Part shown: positions 5,383 to 12,045 of the stretch, one piece after another
Layout: every line of letters starts with the position of its first letter
How positions within the stretch are numbered: position 1 is the stretch's first letter
From: Candidatus Aenigmatarchaeota archaeon
Lineage (GTDB): Archaea; Aenigmatarchaeota; Aenigmatarchaeia; Aenigmatarchaeales; DAIDAN01
Direction of reading: 5' to 3'
Length of the DNA: 13,239 bases
Assembly: GCA_027310605.1 (NCBI GenBank)
Contig: DAIDAN010000013.1
Span: 1-13,239 of the forward strand
Made by a program: the position numbers and the translations under genes
The notes under the pieces: model-generated
The model's input: only the letters and a program-made list of their open reading frames with translations
What the model was told of the DNA's origin: nothing
Database searches by the model: none

Positions 5383-5826
5383 TTTATGATTTCTTATCAG
5401 AGAATAAGCATCCCTAATGTCTTCTTTTACTCCTGGAATGAATTCAAGCTCGTCCAGCTTATCGATTGCAACCCACTTCCATTCAGTGTGTTCCTCACTG
5501 ATTTTCGGTTCTTTTCCATTCACAAACCCGAGAAGCCTGCAGACGAATCTTAATCCCGGAATTTTCTTCTGCGCAAAACCGGGAGTCATTATCTCATAGG
5601 TTTTCAAAGCCATAACAGGCTTCACAATAATTCCTGCCTCGTCTTTCATTTCCCTTGCAAGTGCATCCTCGAAATTCTCGCCGGGCCAGACTGCCCCGCC
5701 GCCGCATTCCCAGAGGTTCGGGAAAAGCTTCCTTGAGGGCGAGCGCTTCAGTACGAGAACCTTGTCGCCGGAAAAGCAGATTCCCGCGACATGGACTTCT
5801 ATCTTGTGGATTTTTTCCTCTCGCAT
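5374..5826 (-). CDS. Nudix hydrolase
   Basis: A 150-residue Nudix-fold hydrolase that would cleave a nucleoside diphosphate linked to another group. The Nudix box lies at residues 44-66: G-x5-E50-x7-R58-E59-M-K-D62-E63-A-G65-I, matching Gx5Ex7REUxEExGU with Asp for the first of the paired Glu, a common and usually tolerated change. The N-terminal strand (HVAGICFSGDKVLVLKRS) and the segment before the box (LWECGGGAVWPGE) are typical of MutT/ADP-ribose-type members. The substrate cannot be predicted; GGGAVWPGE with a later EHTEWKWVAID resembles general housecleaning or dGTP/NADH-type enzymes. Start ATG 5826 lies 26 nt from TATA box TTTATAAAT (minus, 5848-5856), so the message is probably leaderless. 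The stop codon overlaps a hairpin. Confidence 0.92.
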   Translation of the reverse strand: MREEKIHKIEVHVAGICFSGDKVLVLKRSPSRKLFPNLWECGGGAVWPGENFEDALAREMKDEAGIIVKPVMALKTYEIMTPGFAQKKIPGLRFVCRLLGFVNGKEPKISEEHTEWKWVAIDKLDELEFIPGVKEDIRDAYSLIRNHKEK

Positions 5827-5907
5827 ACTATCTATTAGAAAGATTTATTTATAAAATTTCAGAATGCATTCAATTTTTGCAGAAATTCTCATTATGACTT
5901 GATTTGA

Positions 5908-5983
5908 AACAAGATACGCTGATTATATCTTGTTCTTGCGAACGGATTTGATGACCGTTGGATTTCTGAATTCAAGTTATACT
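5908..5983. repeat. 9-bp hairpin and divergent copy D of the dispersed AACRGCCGTT repeat
   Basis: AACAAGATA (5908-5916) pairs with TATCTTGTT (5926-5934) around a 9-nt loop. From 5951 the sequence (GACCGTTGGATTTCTGAATTC and on to 5983) matches the repeat copies at 8806, 9571 and 11337. AACGG (5941-5945) and CCGTT (5955-5959) form a small inverted repeat around its start. It lies in the gap between the Nudix start and the NYN stop. Confidence 0.5.
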
Positions 5984-6446
5984 AAAGTATCTCCACGAAA
6001 TCCGCGGCGTTGCGCAAGGAAGTGCCGAGCGCGGTCTCATAGGCGATAAGCACAGTTATTTTCCCATGCTCCTTCACCTTCTGCAGCAGCGCGAGAAAGT
6101 CGGCGTCGCGCGTGGCGAGCGCAATCACATCAACATTCTTGTTATGCAAAGCCTCCATCGCGGCGACAGCAACAGCAACATCAACATCAGACTTGTCGTC
6201 CTGCTCGCCCAACGCTATCACAGGGTCGAACCCCTGGTTCGCCACCGCTTCAATCAGCTTTTCCGGCGCGAACTGGTTGAGAAAGACTTTCGCTATCACG
6301 ATGCGCCCATACTTCTCAACCCTCTTGCGCAGCACATCCAGGTCCATCCCGAACTCCTTGCGAATCATGTTCGGACCGTCCACAAACAGGGCGACATTTT
6401 TCCTTCCTTCGCTTTTCTTTTTTCCAAAACCCAACAAAACTATCAA
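5982..6446 (-). CDS. NYN-domain (PIN-like) protein of the archaeal TIGR00288 type
   Basis: The NYN fold is a PIN-like nuclease domain often linked to RNA processing. Three acidic clusters stand at the right places: NVALFVDGPNM with Asp23, SDVDVAVAV with Asp87 and Asp89, and ATRDADF with Asp114 and Asp116. The whole 154 residues is one domain, the normal size for the archaeal family. The RNA target is unknown. The longest start is TTG 6446, but AGAGG touches it directly, too close to act as a ribosome site. TTG 6437 (codon 4) has GAGG nine bases upstream and a TATA box (TTTATATT, centre about 6478) that would give a 15-nt leader, so it is an equally good or better start. It stands alone between the Nudix gene and a zinc-ribbon gene. 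Confidence 0.88.
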   Translation of the reverse strand: MIVLLGFGKKKSEGRKNVALFVDGPNMIRKEFGMDLDVLRKRVEKYGRIVIAKVFLNQFAPEKLIEAVANQGFDPVIALGEQDDKSDVDVAVAVAAMEALHNKNVDVIALATRDADFLALLQKVKEHGKITVLIAYETALGTSLRNAADFVEIL

Positions 6447-6509
6447 CCTCTTGTAAGAATTAGTCTGTAATAGAAATATAAATAGCTGGCTTACGGCTAG
6501 AAAATTATT

Positions 6510-6746
6510 TTAAGGGTACGGTCTTCCAACCCAATCCTCAGGATTAAGGTGACTGTAGTCTTTGGGTTCATACTTAAAATAAATTCTGCATGCTGGACAG
6601 AAGTACTCGTCTTTCCATTTCAACAAAATCTCACCACAATCATCGCATGATGAATTAGAGGGCTTGAACTTAGAAGTATCTATGAGTGTTTCTATGTAAG
6701 TTATCCCATAATCTGATAGTTTTAACTGAACGGTTCTTTCGAGCAT
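6510..6746 (-). CDS. Small zinc-ribbon protein, function unknown
   Basis: A 78-residue protein with one zinc ribbon: CDDC and CPAC, 12 residues apart, form a treble-clef or rubredoxin-like knuckle pair (residues 34, 37, 50 and 53 from this start). The N-terminal half (LERTVQLKLSDYGITYIETLID) has no recognised motif and the C-terminus (PEDWVGRPYP) is proline- and tryptophan-rich. Such small ribbons often bind nucleic acid or a partner protein. A longer start, ATG 6755, is three codons upstream. I prefer ATG 6746 because the TATA box (TTTATATT, centre 6776) is about 30 nt from it and only 21 nt from 6755. The gene is monocistronic, 30 bp upstream of NurA's stop. Confidence 0.75.
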   Translation of the reverse strand: MLERTVQLKLSDYGITYIETLIDTSKFKPSNSSCDDCGEILLKWKDEYFCPACRIYFKYEPKDYSHLNPEDWVGRPYP

Positions 6747-6785
6747 AAGAATCATAAGAAGTTGATAAGAAAAATATAAATAGGC

Positions 6786-7844
6786 TCAAAACGGCCGAAG
6801 CTCGCGCCTCAGCTTCATCAAGGAGGGGAGCATCCCCACCTTGTCGGCGATCCGGTCGCGGAGCTTTTCCGCGTCGGACTCGGAGAGCCTTGCGCGGAAG
6901 TCCGCCTCCGTCAGCGGCGCGGGAAACCCGTAGCTGTCATGGCAGCAGGAAGACAATATCAGCGAGGAAATCTTGTCCGCCGAAGCCGCTGTTTGCTCAG
7001 GGGTTTTGCAATAAAAGTCAACGCGCAGCGGCCTGTCGAATTTCGCGGTTCTCATATAGAAGCTGTAAATATTTTTTCCCTCTTCTCCGAGAATATTAGT
7101 CAGATTGTCGCCGGAAAAGCGGAAAGCGCAGGTCCTTTCCCCGCAGCCAAGCAGGTAATGGAGGATGGAAGTGTCAGACGATGCGGACAGCAATTCTTTC
7201 TGCTCTTTTCCGAGCGCGCCGTTTTTTGAAAGTATCCCGCAGAGCCTTTTTCCGCGCGAGTCCTCGACGCAGCCGGCGAGCAGGAAATGCAGGCATGCCC
7301 CGTAAAGGTCATTGAAGCTTTTCAGCGTCCGCGCAAACCTTTCGCGGCTTTCCGATTCCGCTTTCGGAATGTCATTGATGTGCGGCACAATCATCCCGTC
7401 CATCAGAAGCAGGTCGGGAGCGAATTTTTTTGCCGCGGATATGGCCGTCCCTATCTCCAGCTGCTGCCGCTCGTTGCCAATGTCAAGCCCACTCTCTTCC
7501 GAAGGGTCGGACAAAAGAATGATTTCCGGGCGCGGCTCGGCCGAGGGATGATACGCAACTTCCGCCTTCCCGTTCCCATAACGGAACAGCACCGCGACAG
7601 CGCGAAGGAGCGCGAGCTCAATCCCCTGGTACGAGTGCTGCGAAAGCCCGCCGTCTACCGCGAGGATTTTCTTCCCCGAAAGGTATTGCGGCCGGACCAT
7701 GTGGATGAGATTCTTTTCCATGATATCCGCGGCGGAAAATCCTTCGCTTTTTTCTTTCAGGAATTCCGCGAGCGCCTTTCTCTTCTCCTCCGCGTTCCTG
7801 ATGCCTTCGGCCGCGCTTGACAATCGCGACAGGAAATCATCCAT
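6786..7844 (-). CDS. nurA: NurA-family 5'-3' nuclease
   Basis: NurA works with the HerA helicase, and with Mre11-Rad50, to resect DNA ends in archaeal recombination. The 352 residues have the family layout: a helical N-terminus, then ILAVDGG with Asp64, a conserved Glu region (RQQLEIGTAI, Glu130), LLLMDGMIVP with Asp149, and the C-terminal YGFPAPLTEADFRARL that supplies the last acidic residue. These are the RNase H-like metal-binding positions of the family. NurA usually sits in an operon with herA, mre11 and rad50; here it stands alone, so HerA must be elsewhere if present. The gene is GC-rich with strong GCG and GCC bias, like trmY and the HAD gene. A TATA-like TTATAAT near 7880 predicts a leader of about 10 nt before ATG 7844. 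Confidence 0.85.
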   Translation of the reverse strand: MDDFLSRLSSAAEGIRNAEEKRKALAEFLKEKSEGFSAADIMEKNLIHMVRPQYLSGKKILAVDGGLSQHSYQGIELALLRAVAVLFRYGNGKAEVAYHPSAEPRPEIILLSDPSEESGLDIGNERQQLEIGTAISAAKKFAPDLLLMDGMIVPHINDIPKAESESRERFARTLKSFNDLYGACLHFLLAGCVEDSRGKRLCGILSKNGALGKEQKELLSASSDTSILHYLLGCGERTCAFRFSGDNLTNILGEEGKNIYSFYMRTAKFDRPLRVDFYCKTPEQTAASADKISSLILSSCCHDSYGFPAPLTEADFRARLSESDAEKLRDRIADKVGMLPSLMKLRRELRPF

Positions 7845-7875
7845 AATCAGAACCGGGATTTAATTTGCTGCAAAA

Positions 7876-7895
7876 GATTATAAGCTTTTATATAA
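7876..7895. promoter_or_regulatory. Divergent promoters of nurA and the HAD gene
   Basis: On the plus strand TTTATATAA (7887-7895) is centred 24 nt before ATG 7915, an excellent archaeal TATA box for a leaderless message. On the minus strand CTTATAATC (7876-7884) lies about 36 nt before ATG 7844. The two boxes nearly touch, so the genes may compete for TBP. Confidence 0.55.
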
Positions 7896-7914
7896 TGCCT
7901 TCCAACTCCTTCCC

Positions 7915-8682
7915 ATGTTGAACAAAAAATTCTCCGATTTTGAAAACTTTGTCTTCGACTTGGACGGCACGGTCTGGTATTGGACAAGGCTGGTTGACAG
8001 GGCTGCCTCCGTTTTCTCGGAATTGCGAAGGCTGGGAAAGCGCGCGCATTTCATAACAAACAACACGCTGCTGACAAGGGAAGGGTTCGCGAAAAAACTG
8101 CAGGCTTTCGGAATAAGCGCGCGCCCGGAAAGCATAACCACGCCTTCCGATGTCGCGGTCAGCCTTTTCAAAAGAAAAAGGGTTTTCTGCATCGGGGAAG
8201 GGATGATAACGGAACTGCGGAGCCGCAGGATTGCGCTGACTGACAGCAGGCCGGACGCGGTGGTGATGGGCGACGACAGGAACATAAACTATGAGAAGCT
8301 CGCGAAAGCCTGCATACTTGTCGAGGGCGGCGCGAAATTCTACAAGACAGCGGAAGGGAGGGTTTTCTTCTATGGGAACAAGCGCCTTCCGGGCGGCGGC
8401 GCGCTCGCCGCGGTTATCGAGTCATCCACATTGAAAAAAGCCGAGCTTATCGGAAAGCCGTCCGAGCATATGACGCACATCGTGCGTGAACTCGGCTTGG
8501 AGCCTGATAAAACATTATACACCGGCGACGAGCTGAACACGGACATCGTGCTCGGAAAAAGGCTCGGCTTCGCAACTGCGCTCACGCTGAGCGGCAGGAG
8601 CACGAGAATGGACTACGAGGCTGCAAGAGGCGAGAACGAACCTGACTTTGTCTTGAAATCGGTTGCGGACTTGGTGAAGTAG
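7915..8682 (+). CDS. HAD-superfamily phosphatase, NagD-like (class IIA)
   Basis: A 255-residue HAD-IIA hydrolase. Motif I is FDLDGTVW (nucleophile Asp15, general acid Asp17), motif II is FITNNT (Thr48), the motif III lysine is in ELIGKPSEHM, and motif IV is YTGDELNTDIVLGKRLGF. The cap domain (about 80-170) sits between motifs II and III, as in NagD and p-nitrophenylphosphatase or 2-phosphoglycolate phosphatase relatives. Likely substrates are small phosphates such as nucleotides, sugar phosphates or phosphoglycolate; the sequence does not decide. ATG 7915 is 24 nt from a perfect TATA box, so it is probably leaderless. It is divergent from nurA and followed by 211 bp containing dispersed repeats. 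Confidence 0.92.
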   Translation: MLNKKFSDFENFVFDLDGTVWYWTRLVDRAASVFSELRRLGKRAHFITNNTLLTREGFAKKLQAFGISARPESITTPSDVAVSLFKRKRVFCIGEGMITELRSRRIALTDSRPDAVVMGDDRNINYEKLAKACILVEGGAKFYKTAEGRVFFYGNKRLPGGGALAAVIESSTLKKAELIGKPSEHMTHIVRELGLEPDKTLYTGDELNTDIVLGKRLGFATALTLSGRSTRMDYEAARGENEPDFVLKSVADLVK

Positions 8683-8770
8683 AATATTGATACGATTTAA
8701 TTTCAGGAACGCTGATAGCATTACGAACCATTTGCAGATACGCTGTAACAACATAACAACGAACAGATTA

Positions 8771-8842
8771 AACGGCCGTTTGACAATGCAGTTCAATTCG
8801 TAATGAACAGCCGTTATTGATTTCTGAATTCATTCCATAATG
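8771..8842 (+). repeat. Two tandem copies (A1, A2) of the AACRGCCGTT dispersed repeat
   Basis: A1 (8771-8805) begins with the perfect palindrome AACGGCCGTT and ends TTCAATTCGTAATG. A2 (8806-8842) begins AACAGCCGTT, contains ATTTCTGAATTC and ends CCATAATG. They fill the gap between the HAD gene and trmY, together with an upstream ACGCTGATAGCATTAC that has a counterpart near 11317. No gene or other signal is visible from 8683 to 8860. Confidence 0.65.
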
Positions 8843-8893
8843 ATTTTCCGTAATTCGTATTCCGTTTATTAGCTTTCTTTTCAATCCGTATTT

Positions 8894-9478
8894 ATGCGAA
8901 CCTTCATTCTCTACAGCCGCGGCTGGACAAAACCGTTCTCGGAAAAGGATTTGCCGGGCGCGGGAAGGATGGACATTGCCTGCAGGTGCGTCTCGGCGGC
9001 GCTTTTCATTTCCTACACAATCCGGAGAGATACACGGTTTTTCATCTCGCTGAACGGCGGCAGCCAGCCGATAGCGCTCTGCTTCGACGGGCGGATAAGG
9101 AAAATCTCGCCCGACGAGCGCTCGATCGGCTTGTGGATAAGCAAGACTCTGGAAAAGGCGCAGAACGGATTTGGCAAGGAATGGAAGCGCACGGACAACG
9201 GAATCCTCTACGCGCAAAAAAGTTTTCGGGAAATATTGGAAGAGTTGGAAAAGGAAGGCTGCGAATTCTACCTGCTGGACGAGGAAGGAAAGAAGATTGA
9301 AGAAACAACCATAAAGGAAAATCCGGCTTTCGTTCTCGGCGATAATCTCGGCATCCCGAAAGGCGAGGAAAAGTTTGCGGAACGGGTTGCAGAAAAAATC
9401 TCGCTTGGCAAAACATCTTATTTGGCAAGCTCCTGCATCTCGGTTGTCCATTGGATTTGCGATGGGAAAGGGATATGA
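8894..9478 (+). CDS. trmY: tRNA (pseudouridine-54-N1)-methyltransferase TrmY
   Basis: TrmY is a SPOUT methyltransferase that makes N1-methylpseudouridine at position 54 of archaeal tRNA T-loops. The 194 residues carry the full set of family blocks: MRTFILYSRGWTKPFSEKDLPGAGRMD at the N-terminus, RCVSAALFISYTIRRD, a SPDERS block near residue 75, and the C-terminal knot with NPAFVLGDNLGIP and LASSCISVVH, including the conserved Cys. Length is normal. ATG 8894 is about 25 nt downstream of TTTATTAG (8865-8872), so it is probably leaderless. The window's tRNA-Leu has its intron inside the same T-loop, five bases from the base that TrmY modifies, so splicing may have to come first. Confidence 0.94.
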   Translation: MRTFILYSRGWTKPFSEKDLPGAGRMDIACRCVSAALFISYTIRRDTRFFISLNGGSQPIALCFDGRIRKISPDERSIGLWISKTLEKAQNGFGKEWKRTDNGILYAQKSFREILEELEKEGCEFYLLDEEGKKIEETTIKENPAFVLGDNLGIPKGEEKFAERVAEKISLGKTSYLASSCISVVHWICDGKGI

Positions 9479-9570
9479 GAATTTATTATTACAGAAGTAT
9501 TCTTTAAAATTCTTATGGTATTGCATCAAAGTCTGCAGAAGATCCTCATATTTTTTAATCGTCAGGCTTC

Positions 9571-9606
9571 AACAGCCGCCCTGATTTTCTGAATTGATTC
9601 GTAATG
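9571..9606 (+). repeat. Copy B of the dispersed repeat
   Basis: AACAGCCGCC at the start, ATTTTCTGAATTGATTC in the middle and GTAATG at the end (36 bp). It lies just upstream of the promoter of the TIM-barrel gene. The rest of the 9479-9642 gap is AT-rich with no visible gene. Confidence 0.6.
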
Positions 9607-9612
9607 TAAATC

Positions 9613-9620
9613 TTTTTATG
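9613..9620 (+). promoter_or_regulatory. TATA box of the TIM-barrel gene
   Basis: TTTTTATG centred 26 nt before ATG 9643. No Shine-Dalgarno site is present, so the message is probably leaderless. Confidence 0.5.
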
Positions 9621-9642
9621 AAGGCAAATCGAATAATCCGAT

Positions 9643-11268
9643 ATGGCATTCGTTGTTGGCGTGACTTCGGGCTTGAACATTGGCGGCGCCCCCGAGATGG
9701 CGACTGCTGTGCGGAAGCTCGGCTACGCGCTGATGAAAGGCGCGAATGTGATAGAGGTAGCCCTTGACTCTCCGCACGACATTGACTACAACCTTGGCTT
9801 GCAGATGAGGTACATCGCGGAAAAGATGGGGCTCACGCTCACTGTTCACGGAAGCCTGACGGTTCCTATGACTGAAGGGGAAGCGGAACAATGGGGAAGG
9901 GCTGACGACCACCTGAAAAAATCAATATGGTCCGCAATCTTTTGCGGCGCGAAATATGTGAATTTCCATTCCTGCCTCTATTACTGGCCCGAACTTTTGA
10001 CCTCAGGTGAAATGAAATACCGGGCCACGATGGTGGACGAGAAGGGAAAGCATATCTCGGAAAAACTAAAAGAGAATGAAAAATTAAGGAACTGGTTTGT
10101 AGAAAGGTTGTGGGATGAATATTACAATTACATATTAAAGGAAACAGAAATTGATGAAATCAAGAGAGGCGCAGCAGCCAAGGCGGAAAAGGAAAACGCT
10201 GAATGGAGAAAAACGCTTGAGGACATGATAAAGAAAAAGCTGCAGGAGAAGCTTGCAAAAGGTGATGAATGGGCGCACTTTGAAGTCGGAAACTGGGTTG
10301 ATGTTTACATTTTGATGGCAAATTACATGCTCTTCACAAGAGACAGGCTTCTTGAGAGCATAGCAGGCGCGTATCCGGAATTCAAGATAAGATGGAACGA
10401 CAAAAACTGGATGCATGACAAATTCACGGAAGCAAAAAAAAGCGGAGGCAAGGAAGGCAAGAATTTCAAGGAATTCTTTTACGGGGTTGTGGGAGCGAAA
10501 TATCTTGAAGGCCATATGGGCGCGATATTGGAATGGATGAGCGGAGAATTGATTTCAGATATAAAAAAACTCCCGATAAGCGACGAGGAAAAGGGGAAGC
10601 TTATCTCAACTGCAAAAAAGCTCCAGATATGCATTGAGATTCCCGACGCAAGGGATGCCGCCCACGCCGGGCTTTACACTCTCTGGAGGCCGAAGCAGGT
10701 AATACTGGCGGTAAAAACAATAAGGGAAAAACTCAAGACCGACAGGGTCTGGGCGCTTATCGATTTTGAGCACATAGCAACGCAGGGCATAGACCCTTCT
10801 TTTGAATTGACTGATTTGATAAAAATAATTCCCAATGCGGGAGAATATGTTTATGCGGTGCATTCCAACTATCCCAACCCCACGCATGTGCACGTGCCGC
10901 TTGAGATAGGCGATACCGTCCTCTACAGCCTGTTCTTTACCTTGAGGAAGGCGGGGCTTGGCAAAAAAAATAATTGCTATCTGATTTTCGAGCGCGGCGG
11001 AGGGGATGACCCGTTCAAGCGCTCCGTTATAGCGCTGAGGCTGATAGCTGACCAGCTGGAAAAGGACACGCCTGTTGACAAGCTTCCTTTCGAGTTCTTC
11101 GGAATGGCAAAGCCTGAGGAGATGCAGCAAATGGTTGCGATACGCGAGCACGCTCTCGACCCGCTGAAAGGCTTGCTGACGGTTCCGGAGGAGGAGCACG
11201 GATTCTTTGGCAGGGCGGCTATCGAAAAGGGCAAGGCGGAGGAATGGAAGAAGGAGAAGTACAAGTAG
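9643..11268 (+). CDS. Endonuclease IV/xylose isomerase-like TIM barrel with a large helical insertion
   Basis: The 541 residues look like an AP-endonuclease-2 (endonuclease IV-like) TIM barrel. The metal ligands can be followed: H69 in TVHGS and H109 in NFHSC (the same numbers as in E. coli endonuclease IV), then E332 in CIEIPD, D374 and H377 in DFEH (the family's DxxH), H407 in VHSN, H415 and H417 in THVHVP (family DxH, here HxH) and E450 in IFERGG. Between H109 and E332, where endonuclease IV has about 35 residues, lies a charged, lysine-rich, mostly helical insertion of about 185 residues (about 115-325). The tail from about 470 is also extra. Activity could be DNA repair or sugar isomerisation; the HxH change and the insertion argue for a distinct subfamily. 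It probably is leaderless from ATG 9643. Confidence 0.75.
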   Translation: MAFVVGVTSGLNIGGAPEMATAVRKLGYALMKGANVIEVALDSPHDIDYNLGLQMRYIAEKMGLTLTVHGSLTVPMTEGEAEQWGRADDHLKKSIWSAIFCGAKYVNFHSCLYYWPELLTSGEMKYRATMVDEKGKHISEKLKENEKLRNWFVERLWDEYYNYILKETEIDEIKRGAAAKAEKENAEWRKTLEDMIKKKLQEKLAKGDEWAHFEVGNWVDVYILMANYMLFTRDRLLESIAGAYPEFKIRWNDKNWMHDKFTEAKKSGGKEGKNFKEFFYGVVGAKYLEGHMGAILEWMSGELISDIKKLPISDEEKGKLISTAKKLQICIEIPDARDAAHAGLYTLWRPKQVILAVKTIREKLKTDRVWALIDFEHIATQGIDPSFELTDLIKIIPNAGEYVYAVHSNYPNPTHVHVPLEIGDTVLYSLFFTLRKAGLGKKNNCYLIFERGGGDDPFKRSVIALRLIADQLEKDTPVDKLPFEFFGMAKPEEMQQMVAIREHALDPLKGLLTVPEEEHGFFGRAAIEKGKAEEWKKEKYK

Positions 11269-11336
11269 CATTATGAAATGAATTCAATATGTCTTGATTT
11301 GTAGAACGCTTTTTGACGCTTCAGCATTACTGTTCC

Positions 11337-11411
11337 AACAGCCGTTCTGATTTTGTGGGTTCAAGTCATAATGTAACAGCCGTTCTTATTTTTGAAATTC
11401 AATCCATATCG
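11337..11411 (+). repeat. Two tandem copies (C1, C2) of the dispersed repeat
   Basis: C1 (11337-11373) runs from AACAGCCGTTCTGATTTTG to TTCAAGTCATAATG; C2 (11375-11411) from AACAGCCGTTCTTATTTTTG to CAATCCATATCG. The pair fills most of the gap after the TIM-barrel gene. An upstream GACGCTTCAGCATTAC matches the flank of copies A1 and A2. Confidence 0.65.
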
Positions 11412-11423
11412 TATTTCTGCAAA

Positions 11424-11459
11424 GTTGCACTTTTGCAACGCTTGTTGCTTTTTTGCAAC
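11424..11459. terminator. Twin GTTGC hairpins between convergent genes
   Basis: GTTGCA (11424-11429) pairs with TGCAAC (11434-11439), and 20 bp further GTTGC (11444-11448) pairs with GCAAC (11455-11459) around six Ts. They look like a duplicated hairpin. They separate the TIM-barrel gene from the convergent small operon, and the second touches the stop codon at 11459. Confidence 0.4.
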
Positions 11460-11698
11460 TATCCTGACTTGCTCTTTATTTCCTTTATTACTTTTTCCAC
11501 ATTTCCCGCGTAAATCATTCCCGGCTCGTCATCCGGGTCTTCGCTTATCTCCGAGACAAGAATGCCTATTTTTCTCTTGAGCGGTATTTCTTTATCAGCA
11601 AGAACTACTCCCAACCTTTTGTAAACAGCATCCACTTTCTCTTCAGGCAGGCTTTCCAACTCCTTTCTTATCGCCGCTATTCTTTCCAACTCTTTCAT
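11459..11698 (-). CDS. Small charged protein, second gene of an ATGA-coupled pair
   Basis: I do not recognise this 79-residue protein. It has a helical charged N-terminus (MKELERIAAIRKELESLPEEKVDAVYKRLG), a hydrophobic middle and an acidic loop (SEISEDPDDEPG) before a final helix. No cysteines or membrane segments. Its ATG (11698-11696) overlaps the TGA of the upstream gene by ATGA, so the two are co-translated. The segment LPEEKVDAVYKRLGVVL resembles LAPEKIDEVWFICGFIY of the upstream gene, suggesting an old duplication or two versions of one fold. A small toxin-antitoxin or other two-subunit complex is possible but unproven. Confidence 0.7.
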   Translation of the reverse strand: MKELERIAAIRKELESLPEEKVDAVYKRLGVVLADKEIPLKRKIGILVSEISEDPDDEPGMIYAGNVEKVIKEIKSKSG

Positions 11699-11970
11699 AA
11701 TTTCTCAACCTTTTCCAGATTCTTCCTGAATTCTTCAACATGCGTTTCAAGCAGCAAATCCGAAACAACATCTTCCGCTGATTCCAAGCTTTCTTTTACT
11801 TTCTCAAGATGCTCGTTGCTCAAAGCTTTCATTCCGCTTTCGCGCTCTGAATAAATGAAACCGCAAATAAACCAGACTTCGTCTATTTTTTCTGGCGCAA
11901 GCTTTCTCACCCTTTCCGCGAAACTTGTCAACTCCTTTTCACCTATCTGTTCCCCGTATTCGTTTTCCAT
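11695..11970 (-). CDS. Small acidic protein, first gene of an ATGA-coupled pair
   Basis: A 91-residue protein that I do not recognise. It is acidic and mostly helical: residues 10-35 carry KLAPEKIDEVWFICGFIYSERESG, and the rest is two long helices (LSNEHLEKVKESLESAEDVV and ETHVEEFRKNLEKVEKL) with heptad-like spacing, so it may dimerise through a coiled coil. A single Cys is present and no membrane segment. ATG 11970 is 26 nt downstream of a TATA box (TTTTTAAG on the minus strand, 11992-11999), supporting this start and leaderless transcription of both genes. It is divergent from the 165-residue unknown gene at 12046. Confidence 0.72.
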   Translation of the reverse strand: MENEYGEQIGEKELTSFAERVRKLAPEKIDEVWFICGFIYSERESGMKALSNEHLEKVKESLESAEDVVSDLLLETHVEEFRKNLEKVEKL

Positions 11971-11991
11971 ATAACAAATTGGCCGTTATAG

Positions 11992-12022
11992 CTTAAAAAT
12001 CTCAAAATAACAAGTATAAATA
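11992..12022. promoter_or_regulatory. Divergent promoters, small operon and 165-residue gene
   Basis: Minus-strand TTTTTAAG (11992-11999) is centred 26 nt before ATG 11970. Plus-strand TATAAATA (12015-12022) is centred 27 nt before GTG 12046 and 36 nt before ATG 12055. Confidence 0.5.
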
Positions 12023-12045
12023 CTACTTATGAGTAATATATAATA

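Noticed and set aside
5254..5553. Plus-strand open frame over unit C and the Nudix 3' end
   Set aside because: It reads through hairpin repeats and the antisense of a clear Nudix gene; no family resemblance.
5947..5971. C/D box guide RNA (TGATGA followed by CTGA)
   Set aside because: Only one box pair with about 10 nt between and no C'/D' pair; the bases belong to the dispersed repeat copy.
8771..8842. CRISPR-like array
   Set aside because: Tandem copies abut without unique spacers, and no cas gene is present.
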